This document shows positions 33,332-44,538 of a stretch of DNA of 64,000 bases, in pieces. The translations under genes and the position numbers were made by a program. This DNA comes from Chaetomium olivaceum (lineage: Eukaryota; Ascomycota; Sordariomycetes; Sordariales; Chaetomiaceae): contig JAYWVB010000023.1 in NCBI GenBank assembly GCA_039881045.1, positions 372,001 to 436,000 on the forward strand, written 5' to 3'. How positions within the stretch are numbered: the stretch's first letter is position 1; each line of letters starts with the position of its first letter. The notes beneath the pieces were generated by a model. It did no database searches. It was not told the DNA's origin and saw only the letters and a list, made by a program, of their open reading frames with translations.

Positions 33332-36300
33332 TTAGCCGTCAAAAGCGAACCCAGCCCTCTCCTTCTCCAGCAGCTGGAACAAGCTGGTGACATAGGGCGC
33401 CAGCACGCGGTTCTCAGTGAAGACCTCCCACAGACGGGGCATGACCGGCCTGAACAGCCGCTCATTCCAGCCCCCATCCTCATTCTTGGCCTCACTACCA
33501 CCACCAGCCGTTTTATCCTCGCCGGCCTTCTCATCACCATCATTAGCATCCTCATCATCGCCGGCTCCCTTCGCCCTCTTAACCAGCCTCTCCTCCGCCG
33601 CCGTCTTGACCACGTTCCGCGCAATATTGCGCAGGATCAGTGCCGCCGACAGCGGGATGCCCGCCGCCTGGGGCGGGGCGTTCGCATTACGCTCGTCCCG
33701 CACCGACGCCGTGTCCTCGAAGGTCAGCGTGATGGTCTTTTGCGGGCGCACCACGCGCGCCCTGCTGCTGTTGTTGCTACCCCCGCCGCCGCCGCCGCTG
33801 GCAGAAGATACGGAGGCACGTTTGGAGGGGGAGCCGCTCGCGCTGGCGCTGCTGCCGCCTCCGTGAGAGCTGGATGGGAGGTCGGCTTGTTGCGCGGCGG
33901 TGGTGGCGGCGGCTGCGGCGCGCTCGGCTTCCTCGGCTTTGAGGTGGGTTTTTATGTGCGTCATGAACTGAGCGAGGTGGAGGGTGGTTGGTTTGTGGTA
34001 CTTGGTGCAGCCGTCCCAGGCGCAGGCGTAGGTCGCCTCGCGGTTCTGGTACTTGCCGCCCTCGTTGGGGGTTTCGTTGAGGTGATCGGTGAGGATGTGC
34101 TCCCACATCTTTTCGGTGCTGATGTTCCAGGTTCCGCACTTGATGTGCTGGCCCGGCGCGCGCTGCCATTGGCATTGGAAGTAGCCGCGGCCGTCGGTGG
34201 TGACGGGGAAGACCCGGGGCCGGATGCCACGCATAATGAACTTCTGCGACTCCCCGTTGGCTTCGCGAATGACCTGCGCACCGGCGTTCGAATAGACCGT
34301 GCTAATGTGCCGGATGAACTCGGGGGCGTTGATCATGGTGCGGCCCATCCTCTTCAGAGATTCGAGGAATGACGCATTGTAAGCCTGCCAGATGGCGATC
34401 TGTGTGATTTGAGCTTCCGGGTCCTCCTCGAAGAAGCAGCGAAGCCATGCGAAGCACCGCTCGGGCTCTTCCATGGCCAGAAGCCGCTCTTGAAGGTCCC
34501 TGGGAATCGGAACGACCTGCTCCGATGCGGGCTCGTAGACAAGACGCGCCTCGCTGACCACAATATCTCGCTGGTAGCGCTTAGCACCGTGCGAGAGTAG
34601 CCGGACAAGGTGTACCACGAGGTGCTCGACCTTGGTTCCTTCCAACATCACGTCCAGATTGGAAACAACGGCTGTGTACTGGTACAAAAAGTCCAGACAG
34701 GCATCCACGAGTTCGTCGTCGTTGAGCATCAGCCAGTCCATTAGGCTTTGTAGGGTAGTAGGCGGGACGTCGCCGAGCTTATTCGTCTCGGTGGGATGAT
34801 TCATGGCGATGCGGCTGATAGCGCGGAGCGCGGTGAGAATGATACCGCGATCTGACGACTGAAGCTGCATGAGGAGCGTTTGATAAAGGGGATCCTCGGA
34901 GTCGAGGATGAGATATGGGGTAATCTGTTCCGCAATGTCGAGAGCGGAATGCTTGAGTTCCACGGCCACATCCATGGGCGGCAGATGGAGCAGGATGCAA
35001 ATGAGATCCTTCACAGGCGGGTAATCGGCGATAAACCACGCATTCTCGGGCAACATGACCATGTTCCGGATGGTCAAGACAGCCTCGGTGACCAGCATCA
35101 GCTGGTCTGTGAGTTCGGCTGGTTGGAAATTGTCTTGCACGTCCTTGCGCTTGAGCTGGGCGATCTTCTCGAGAATGTCGGCTGTGCCGTTGAGGCCGTC
35201 AAGCTCGCCGATATCGCCGTCGTCAAAATCGGGGTCGTTAGAAATGGTCCACTCGACTTCATAGAACATGCTCCCCACGCCGAGAGCGAATTCGGTCAAG
35301 CCTTCTGCTAGCCCACTAAACTGTGAGAACTTGTACTTATCACCCCGCTCGTACGAGATCTTGACGAGGTGATTAAGTCCGAAAGCCTGCTCTGCTTGGA
35401 TACCGGAGCGAAGGGCCAGGAGGCACCTTTCGTAGATGTTCGGTCCATCGAGAGTCCCTGTTTTATGTTAGAACAACGCGTGCAAGAAGAGTAGCAGTCA
35501 ATGTTTGGGGACGGCTTACCCGGAGGAATAGACGCCCGCACGAGAGCCCCTGGGTTGGGCGCCGGAGCGGTCGGCTGCCGCAAGAGCCGCTGTTTCCTAG
35601 CAAACAAGTCCGGGTTGCTCGCGGGGGTGTCGACGATACGCAGCGGCACCTGTGTGGATGGCTGCGGTTGGTAATTTTGAACGAGCGGGTTGCTCATGTC
35701 GGGTCCCGGAGGGTTGTAAACCACAGAGGGCGCGCCGCGGCCTGGATGGGGGTGGTTCTGGTGCATCGCGATCGGGGCACCGCCGTGAGACTGCGAGTTG
35801 TGGTGGGGTTGGTTTTGGGGTTGCGTAGTCGAGCCGGACGCGCCAGATTGTTGGCCCGAAGCGTGCCGGGTCTGCCGCGACGAGTTGGTGTCAGGGTGGA
35901 ATATGACTCTTGGGGCTGGTGCTTCCCTAAGGCCACGAGAGGCCCGGCCGGAGGCGGGGGTTTCTTCGGCGCGACGCTCCCTACTCGGCGTGCCATCTTC
36001 AGTCGACCCTTCCCTATCTGCCTTCGCTCGAGCCTGGAATGTCTCCAGTGTCCGAGTGAGCAGCGACCCTCCCTTGGCTGTAGTAAACTCGAGAATTTCG
36101 GGTGGAGGAGGCTCCTTGTTGTGAACGGTCTTAATCTCGTATGCAGCCAGGTTCTTGTAAAAGATCTGTTTCAGAGTATAGGCATCTGCTGGGGCATTAT
36201 GCCGCATCAGACCCAGGCCCTCGCACATTTTCCGCCACATAAGCTTCTCGTCCGACACCTTGTCATAACCGCCATGCTCGATGATGTAGTTGAAGAGCTT

Positions 36301-36450
36301 GAGTAGGTCGACTGTGAAGTTACCCATCTTGGGCTCTGGGTCGAAATTCGTGCCGCGCTTCTCGTGGAACACGCGCAATTCCTCGATGAATTTCTCATAC
36401 TCGGGGGTGCGATCGACCGAATGCTCGACGGTCGCCTTGGTGGGTGCCAT
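33332..36450 (-). CDS. RSC9: RSC9-type chromatin remodelling subunit (ARID protein)
   Basis: RSC9 (metazoan ARID2/BAF200) is a subunit of the RSC/PBAF nucleosome remodeller. Exons 35520-36450 and 33332-35457 (62-base intron, GTAAGC donor, AACAG acceptor) give 1,018 residues. The ARID lies at about residues 14-115 (EYEKFIEELRVFHEKRG, then GGYDKVSDEKLMWRKM). A Pro/Gln/His-rich linker follows, then the armadillo-like region with GPNIYERCLLALRSG and YEVEW. Two zinc-finger-like units occur near residues 735-800 (C-X-W pattern with paired Cys and His, including CAWDGC and HIKTH), as in ARID2. The C terminus has an Ala/Ser-rich spacer and an acidic patch. The ATG at 36450 (MAPTKATVEHS) is the first in-frame AUG. 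Divergent from the REC114-like gene. Confidence 0.9.
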
Positions 36451-37259
36451 TTTGGCGCATTGAGCGCAGAACTGCGCCGGGTATGATTTGGCTAAACCGT
36501 GAAACAAAAATGCAAGTAAGATTCACGTGAGGCTAGGTTCGTGATATTTCTTCGCAAGACGCGCCGGGATGCTGTCGACCGGTGCACGGGTTGCGAATTG
36601 GCGATGCGACGCGAAACCACGATTGGCGTTTGCGGGAGGTTTTTGGCTCCGATCTGCTGGTGAGCGTTAAGATAGTGGGCCTTGCAGCCTAGCGTAGTGC
36701 ACGGGCCATCTCTGGTGGGTGACACCGACCAAACGCTGAGCAAACGCTCTATGCCAAACTCCTCCTCTCAGCTCCTGAGTTGAACATTCCTCAGACTGCA
36801 CCCCATACCGGACAAGGTTCAAGTTCAGTTCTAGTTAAAGAACAACTTTGAGCTTGACACCAATCTTGATTACCTTGATTCTTCAGACACTAGGCACTTG
36901 AAAGGTTAATTACATGACTGAATATCCAACAGTCAACTCAATGATCAACGTTCCCCCAAGAACCAAGTTAGCGAGTCTAAGGTACTAGTTCTCTATGTGA
37001 ACAATGAAAGTTTGCATCCATGTCTCATGTCATGGGGACAAGCAATACAATGTTATTTGATTCAGTTGTTAAATGACCGTCTCAAATACAAGAATGAGTA
37101 TTAGGCAGGTGATTCTGGTAGTTCCTTCCCAGAACACTCGAGCACATCTTGATTACATAGGTAGGTACGTTGGTTAGCACTTGCACTTTTGGCCGGCTTG
37201 ATTGCCATTTTTATTTCATGGCCATTTAATGATTTTACGCTCAACGACCTGGCGAGGTC
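36451..37259. other. AT-rich divergent intergenic region
   Basis: From about 36780 to 37250 the sequence is clearly more AT-rich than its neighbours and has no ORF of note. It separates RSC9 and the REC114-like gene and presumably holds both promoters. The composition dip could reflect old repeat-induced point mutation, but no repeat partner is visible here. Confidence 0.4.
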
Positions 37260-38986
37260 ATGCCCATTACAGTTCTGTCCCGGAACCTAGTGACAATGCC
37301 ATCCTCCCGGTCACAGAACACCTCAACCACTCGGCGACCAATACTGAGGTTTGACTTGACGAGCATCAGCATCGATGGCCAACCGAATGCATACAAGAAG
37401 CCGCAACTGGTGCTCAAACCACAGCTCGAGCTTGCTCCCCGTCGGCCCTACACTGGATCACGCCCGCGGGTGCCCGTTTGGCGTCACTTTTTAATGGTGC
37501 ATGTGAAAGACAAGGCCGATGAACTGGTTTGTTGCCAGTTTATTTTGAGGACCGGAATTTATGCTGAAACTACCCGATAGGTGAAGTTGGATCTGGACAC
37601 ATTCAAACAATCCCCAACATATGGCGATGCAACTATTCAGTATTCCATCACCTGTTCTTTGTCGAAGTACTCTCTCCTCTTCCAATACCCAGGGAGTAAA
37701 GAGAATGTGAGTAGGGGTTTTATTCATTCCAATACTTGCATGATCATCACAGCTCATCCAGTCTATCAGGTGTCAACAACACTTAGAATAAACGTACAAA
37801 ACGCCTCGGATTTCGAGACGATCCTACAAGAACTTAGCACTCTAGGTATCCGCATAAAAGAACATGACCAAGGTAGCCCAGAGCAGGGTTCGCTCTCTAG
37901 ACCAACTATGTTCAGGTCATGGCCACCACCGGACCAGACACCTCAACCAACACACGGACCATCGGGTACCCTAGGCCCGTTTGAGACCACAAGCCCTCGC
38001 CTGGCTACCGGACCAGCGTCACAACCCCAATACCCATCGTATCCGGAAAGACATCCCCACGGGCCCCATCTGCAACCTTCTAGCCAGCCATTAGGGCCGC
38101 CCACAGACCTGCAAACAGGCCAACGCCCCTGGTCACCGGCGTTGGTACCATCCCGACCAGCGAAACACTCGGTGTGCCTGGGATTCTGGGCGAAGGCATC
38201 TACAAACTCAGCAAGGTCGGGTCTGCCCCTTCCGGCCGGCCGAGAGTAAGACGGACTACCACGCCACTCGAGCATCAAGGTCATGGGCTGTACACAGTCT
38301 CCAAGCACTTCGACAAGACTCTCAGCAGAGCGGATATTCTTCATGCAACAAGGGGGCGGTATTTGGGTCGAGGTCTGTCTTCAAGCTTTCAGAGCGAATT
38401 GTCCTCCTACCAGACTAGATCTCCTAGCTTAGGAGACTTGAGGACCGACGATCAGAGCAAACACGGACAGGCGGAGCGAATCTTGCAATATCCGAGAAGC
38501 AAGTCAAGTGAAGTGCTCTGGCGTGTCCCGGTCAATACCCAGCACCAGCCGGGGCTCAGACGGTTACGGACGACGGATCACGCTCTGGCTCTAAACCCGT
38601 CAGCCAGCTTCAAGGACAAGGAGGAGAACTCCCTTCTCTATAACGTTGCCGAGGAGACCTTCAGACATTCCTTTTCCCAGCCGGAGCCGGCATCGAAAGC
38701 CGTTGACGATGTCTTCCTCTTCAGTTCAAGTCCGACACTCTTTGAGCGACCAACAGAGTTCGAAATGAGGGACGACTGGTTGATACGAAACTCGCAGATT
38801 CAGCAACAGGGGCTGTACGAAGCAAGCAAGATATGGGACGAGTTCATGGACAGGGCGAGCAAGGAAGTGGCAGTGGCGGAGCCATCAAGGGATTTGCCGG
38901 ATGTGTTGTCGAGATTTGAAGCCGAATTTATGCGGCGCTGGGAAGGAGTTGTGGCTACCACTGCGCAGAATATGAAACATATTTGA
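37260..38986 (+). CDS. REC114-like candidate (meiotic), frame broken once
   Basis: Exons read 37260-37526, 37581-37706 and 37770-38986, about 536 residues with one bridged base. Intron 1 (54 bases) has a GTTTGT donor. Intron 2 (63 bases, GTGAGT to ATCAG) is divisible by three and stop-free, so both spliced and retained forms stay in frame. Spliced, residues about 118-150 read LLFQYPGSKENVSTTLRINV and then DFETILQELSTLGI, which resembles the N-terminal PH-like core of REC114, the Spo11 partner in meiotic break formation. A Pro/Gln-rich middle and a conserved-looking helical C terminus (IWDEFMDRASKEV to the end) also fit, but the family is fast-evolving and the call is tentative. At 38084-38249 the frame must change by one base for VPGILGEGIYKLSKVG and the C terminus to follow. 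An alternative start is the in-frame ATG at 37296. Confidence 0.5.
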
Positions 38987-39248
38987 AGTTTAACCTTTGT
39001 TGTTTGAGATTAAGCATGCTTGCGTTTCTCATGATAAAACCGGCATCTAGGTTTATGTTGGGTAAACCCGGCCAAGTTGAACCGTGACGGTACCTTGAAA
39101 GCCTTTACCATCCTCCACCGCCAAAACATATCTTTGGTCCCTTCCACTTCCTGTTACTCCGTAAGCCGCACCGACAACTCCCAACCTGCTCATTACCATC
39201 CAGGCACTCAAAAACAACCACCCTCCTACCTATCCCTTTCCCAACTTC

Positions 39249-39966
39249 CTACACCTTACTCTCCCCCTTCCCCTCCGCCCCCTCCCCCGCCGCCTTACCC
39301 GCCGCCTCACCACCTTCCGCCTCCTCCCTAAACGTCAACGACACACTATTCACACAATGCCTCTCATCCGTCGGCGTATCATACCCCTCGCCTTTAAACA
39401 CATGCCCCAAATGCCCGCCACAGTTAGCGCACACAATCTCGGTGCGGGACATGCCCAGCGAGCGGTCCTCGTGCCGCACCACCGCTCCCGGCACGCTGTC
39501 GAAGTAGGCCGGCCACCCGCAGCCCGACGCAAACTTGTGCCGCGCCTCGTAGAGCGCTGCCCCGCACCCCGCGCACGCGTACGTTCCGGACGTGGGCTGG
39601 TGCTTGTCGTAGATGCCGGTGGTGGCGGGTTCGGTGCCCTTTTCGCGGAGGATGCGGAATTGTTCTGTTTATTGTAGTTAGTTTTTTTGGGGTGTTGTGA
39701 AATGGGGTCCATGATATTAAGAGCTATGGTATTTATTTACCCGGGCTCAGGACGGCGCGCCACTCCTCAGGGGTGCGCTGGTCTGGGTATGATGTCATGG
39801 TGTTTTTGGAGGACGGGGCTGAGGTTCCGAATAGAGCGCTGAAAAAGGGGATGGTCATTGATTTGAGAGGAGCGGTATTTCTAGGCCGGGGAGTAGGAGG
39901 CCGGAAGATGGGAGGTCGGATTGGGTTGGAAAAGGTGAGTAAGATACGGAAGAATCGCGAGCGCAT
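39249..39966 (-). CDS. MXR2: Peptide-methionine (R)-S-oxide reductase, MsrB
   Basis: MsrB reduces methionine-R-sulfoxide in proteins with thioredoxin. Exons 39741-39966 and 39249-39664 (76-base intron, GTAAAT donor, AACAG acceptor) give 213 residues. The SelR domain runs from about residue 60: zinc ligands CAGC and CANC, the CGWPAYFDSVPGAV core, GHLGHVFKGEG, and the catalytic Cys in RHCVNSVSL. The first 36 residues are Arg- and Phe-rich without acidic residues (MRSRFFRILLTF), a likely mitochondrial presequence. In-frame AUGs at codon 37 (39858) and codon 57 (39798, MTSYPD) could give a shorter cytosolic form. The C-terminal 25 residues are a Gly/Ala/Glu-rich extension outside the domain. Confidence 0.9.
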
Positions 39967-40735
39967 GGAGGGTGAGCTTGTGGGTGAAACAGTGCGGAGA
40001 AGTTGGGGTTTATATGTTCTGGTTAAGATGGAATCAAGTTGAGGCAATGCATCAAATAGAGCGGAATCAGAAGTGACAAATCATGACATTGCGGCTAGTG
40101 AGGCGGGGTGGGTTTGACGAACTGAGGTTTGGAATCAAATGCCCTGGATGCGGTCACAGAGTGGCGGAGTTGATCATCACCCACTCGAGCCTTGCCCGAG
40201 GTCTCGATGATAACAATGGCACTGGAATTAATGCCAAGTCATTCAATCGTATTTGATACACTCTTTCTGGAATGAGGCTCGCCACACACAAGGCATATAC
40301 CCTTTTCATATATGTACGTCCTCTTTACAGTATTTTTGTTACATCAACCACGCGAGAGCCAATACCTCGATTCAGGTACACAAATATCTATTGAGAATAG
40401 TTCTCAAGTACCGAAAGAGAGTGCCTCAACATTCGATTCCCTTTTTCTCCTTAGTCCCCCCCCAAAACCACATGTTTCTGCATCCTTGATCGTTGGGAGG
40501 TTGCACTTATATATGCTACTATCCGAGTTATGCAACATAGCAGTCTGAGACTGGCTCGGTTAGACATTTCCCCACCGCCACCGTTTCGCGTTGCACTGTC
40601 CCGCACCTTTATCTGCGAACCCAACGTCTCGTTAACTTGTCCTGAACTCGAACTCGAGTCCCGAATACCGTCAGCCTTCCCTCGCACTCATACACCAACC
40701 CACCCACAACGGCACCGATCAATCAGAAATTTCTC
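39967..40735. other. Divergent promoter region, MsrB / ArfGAP
   Basis: About 770 bases between outward-pointing starts. The middle (40230-40420) is AT-richer. No gene or RNA is recognised. Confidence 0.45.
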
Positions 40736-42455
40736 ATGTCTCGACGGCCTCCGAACCCCGCTGCCGAGCGGGCAGCGCAAAACCAGGCGACGATTAAGAA
40801 CCTCCTGAAGCTAGAGCCTAACAAGGTGTGCGCCGACTGCAAGCGCAACAAACGTACGTCTCTTCTCGGGCACGCCCAGAATCCCACTGACAATCGCCAT
40901 ATCAGATCCAAGATGGGCGAGTTGGAACCTCGGCGTGTTCGTGTGCATTCGCTGCTCAGGCATTCACCGCGGAATGGGCACCCATATCAGCCGAGTCAAG
41001 TCCGTCGACTTGGACGCATGGACCGACGAGCAACTACAGAGTATCCTCAACTGGGGCAATGCGCGCGCAAACAAGTACTGGGAGGCGAAGTTGGCGGCCA
41101 ACCACGTCCCCTCAGAATCCAAGATTGAGAACTTTATCCGCACCAAGTACGAGCTGAAGAGATGGGCGATGGAAGGACCGATTCCGGATCCCGCGACATT
41201 GGACGCAGATGGCGATGACGACGTACCACTGAGCGTTGTTAAGGAGAAGCAAAACGTGGAACGCCGGGAATCCGTCCGTAAAGCATCCGTCGGCCGGTCA
41301 GCAGCCCCTCAAATCGATCTTATCGGAGGAGATCAGATTGAGGCCCCTGTACCACCGCCGTTAAGAGCCAGTAGTACTGGACCGACGGCCATGCAAGTGC
41401 CTCCAAAGTCTGGGCCCGCTCCTCCGAAGGCGACTAGTACAAAGGACTCACTGCTTGGGCTGGACTTTTTGGGTGGGCAGGTTACCGCGCCGCCGCGTCC
41501 AGCTAGCACCACCGGTACACCCAGCAGCGGTCACTCACGCCCGGATCTTAAGCAGTCTATCCTCTCACTGTACGCGACGGCTCCGCGGCCGCAACCCCAA
41601 CAAACTACCCAACATGTCTCCCATGCTCCCTCGGGCTCGTTGAGCGGAATGTCCTCCCCCACTGGCATGAGCCAGGTGCAAAACCCGGCGGGTGGGCTTA
41701 ATGATGCCTTTAGCAGTTTAAGCTTTGCTAGCGCACCGTCTCCCAAACCAGCCCAAAACGATGCCTTCTCCGGTCTCGGGTCCTTTGGGTCCCCCCGCCC
41801 CGCTCCTCAATCGAACAACTTCTCAGCGCTGAGCGGCGGCAGCTTCTTCGACTCCAAGCCGGCGGCCGCTTCGCACCAGCCGAAACAGTCGATTGGTAGC
41901 ACTTCAGGCTGGGGTTCTGCTGCCTCGCCTGCGGCAGCACCCAAACCTGCACCGGCGCCCGCTTCCTCTGCACTGGGCGACTTATTTGACTTTTCGGCAA
42001 CTTCCCCTCCCGCACCTGCCCCTCAGCCTGCGCTCGCCCCCACCACGACGACAACCACTTCCTCAGTCTTCAACCTGTCCGCAACGCAGCCGAAGCCTAG
42101 CCCTCCCGCCACGACATCTACTGCGACTTCAAACCCTCTCGGCTCACTGGGCGGGGGTAGCTGGGGCGGTTCGGACGTCTGGGGTGGCAATGCGTGGGCC
42201 TCAACTGAAGCGCCCAAGGCTTCCCCGGAGCCACCAAAACCGGCTGCGGCTGCGGCGCCAAACGACATGGGATGGGCCTCGCTCGCTAGCCAGCCCATTG
42301 TTCCCGGTTCATCGGGAGGGTTTGCGCCCAAGGTGGCGGCGGACGAAGAGTTTGGCGGGTGGACCAGCAGCACAACAACGTCCAACACAAACAACACATC
42401 TAAACCGGCGACCGGGTTTGGAGGCGAGGACCTGTTTTCGAATGTGTGGCAGTGA
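40736..42455 (+). CDS. ArfGAP, SMAP/AGE2 type
   Basis: The protein should stimulate GTP hydrolysis by Arf at the Golgi or endosome. Exons 40736-40853 and 40906-42455 (52-base intron, GTACGT donor, ATCAG acceptor) give 555 residues. The ArfGAP zinc finger is at the N terminus: CADC at about residue 33 and CIRC after NLGVFV, followed by SGIHRGMGTHISRVKSVDLD with the arginine finger. The intron splits the zinc finger and is precisely repaired (NKHPRWASWNLGVF). After about residue 125 the chain is Pro/Ser/Ala-rich with repeated FSSL/FGSL-like and DLFDFS motifs and a Trp/Gly-rich end, suggesting clathrin or adaptor binding. This resembles Age2 and SMAP rather than Gcs1 or Glo3, an inference from the short N-terminal placement and the tail. 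Confidence 0.88.
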
Positions 42456-42940
42456 GGCGGCACGGTGGTAGTGATAGAGGTGGGGTACGAATAGTGGTAT
42501 CGGAGCAAAAGGGCATGTTTGCCTAGGTATTTGTTCCGGCCCTCATGTACATGAAGCGCATAGCGAGGTCGAGGGAAAACGGGAGGCGGGCTTGCTTTAC
42601 GTTTCGGAAGGTTGGCTTCACGAGTCAGAATACATCATTTATGACATATCACGAAGTGTAGATATCGTATTATTCAATGCCATGGAGCAAATCCAGCCCA
42701 AGACAGCCCACGCCCAACGCCCTGCTATGCCCAGGTCCAGAACCGGACCAGATCATAATATATGTCCCACTACATCCCCACGCACCGTGCTGCGCTGCAC
42801 AACTGACCGATCCAATCCCTCGACGTCCATTCCGCCCGATCAAAACACACCCGCCACCCGCTTCGCTGCGCTATCCTCTGTGAAACCAAAAAGACCAACC
42901 GACCTTCAACCCATGTATGTACCTTTCATGTATTCCCGCC
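42456..42940. other. Convergent intergenic region
   Basis: About 485 bases between the 3' ends of the ArfGAP and SFT1 genes. No feature is seen beyond likely 3' UTRs. Confidence 0.45.
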
Positions 42941-43361
42941 TTAGAAAAACAGTCTCCAAATGTAATACAACACCAACACCACGCCGATAATAATCCCCGA
43001 CAATTTGAAGATGGCCACCTTGTTCCCCGACGCCGCCATGCGTCCCAACCGGCTCGCGGAGCCCTTGATCTGTGTCGTCATCGACGAGAATGTGTTGTTC
43101 TGTGTGCACGCTAGGGGTTAGCCGTTTTACTTCTTTCTCGCCTTCTTTGCATCTCTTTTCTTTCCTATCCGCCCCTCCGAAATATGTTGTTATCGTTGAG
43201 GAGGAGGGGGTGGAGGGTAAACGCACAGCCGAATCGATCACCTCCTGCGAGCGCGCCGCGTCGTAGATGTCGATGGTCACGCCGCGCAGGGCAGAGACTT
43301 TGGCCGAGAGCTCGTCTAGGCGGGCATTGTTCTGGCGCTCGCGCTCGAAGGCTTCCGACAT
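42941..43361 (-). CDS. SFT1: Golgi Qc-SNARE SFT1
   Basis: SFT1 is a small tail-anchored SNARE for retrograde transport within the Golgi. Exons 43227-43361 and 42941-43099 (127-base intron, GTGCGT donor, ACACAG acceptor) give 97 residues, the size of yeast Sft1. The SNARE helix covers about residues 5-72, including RLDELSAKVSALRGVTIDIY and, after the junction, NNTFSSMTTQIKGSASRLGRM. A C-terminal membrane anchor (IFKLSGIIIGVVLVLYYIW) ends within a few residues of the stop. A Pro/Thr-rich stretch upstream in frame is not included because MSEAFERERQNN is the typical start. Bet1 is the closest alternative; the RGVTIDIYD stretch favours SFT1. Confidence 0.88.
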
Positions 43362-44538
43362 TTTGGTGGTAGGAGTGGTGGTGGTGGCGGCGGCGGTGCT
43401 TGAGGGGTTTGGTTTTCTCCTTCCCTTGCGATTGGCCGGGTCGGTTGGTTTGCGCACTAGGATTGGCTCGGTGGTGGGAATTGGGTGAGGCTCGGTAGGA
43501 TGGTGGTTGGTGCCTCTGTGGGCTACGATCGGTTCGCTCGGTTGTGGGCGAGTTGGTCGCGATCGGCAGTGTTCTGGGGATGGTGTTTCGGATTGATTCC
43601 AGTGCGCGGTAAGATTTTCAGAGGCCGTAAGAACTAAAGTGCGGCGGTTTGAAGATGCTAGTCTTGTCGTACCACCGGCCGGTGCTATTGGGGTTTTCGT
43701 TTGCTGAACGGTTGGGAATAACTGCTTTCTGTCGGGAAGTGGCAGTCTGCAACTCCGAGGCCGCGAAAGGGGTTGGCGGTGTTGCCATCAGGGGTCCAGC
43801 CAGCCAGCTTGGCATTCATCCAGCTCAGCCACAGTGTGGCGGCGTATGACCTTGACGTCAGCTTGCGGCTGGGAACTTGGGGATGATGTGGGGTTGGACG
43901 GGAATCTTTCTGGTTCCAGTTGACTTCGACATCTTCCACCTGACTCGGGAGCATCACGACGGTATTGAGGGTGCATGAAGATTGGTATACTACTTCAACC
44001 AGTGGTTACGTGTTCAATGCGCCAATTCCAATCAGTAGGATAAGAACATAAATTCCATTTTTCTATGCCTTCCCCTCCATTCCCTCCAAGCTTTCGCAAC
44101 CGTGATAGTTCGATTGGCGCCTTGTGACTTGCTGTTGCGGGGAACCTCCCGCCATTCCCACCTGCCCGGAGTGCGTGCCATGCGACCCTCACAGCCGCCA
44201 CTACGACGCGCGGCGCAGCATCTTTTTCTCTTTATCACAGTCAAGGTCGCCCCTTGAGGAATTAAACTTGTCGTCCACGACCCCAATCTTCGTGCGCCCA
44301 TATTACCAGCCAAGCCGGTTAACTAACGGAACCTTGAAAGCCAAGCGCAATCGCGAATAACTCGGAGCCGACCTACGAACCCCACATTCTTCCTGATCCT
44401 TCGGTGCTGCCTCCAGCTGTCCACTCTCAACCACCACGCGACTGCGTAACTTAATAAACGTCCAGCGCACTTCCTACCCAGCACTTTTCCAGCCTTCTTT
44501 TACAGGTCTTCGACAGCGCTCCTGCCCACCCAGCAGCC
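43362..44538. other. Divergent promoter region, SFT1 / YSC84
   Basis: About 1.2 kb between outward-pointing starts. The short ORFs overlap on both strands and show no family features. No RNA gene is seen. Confidence 0.45.
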
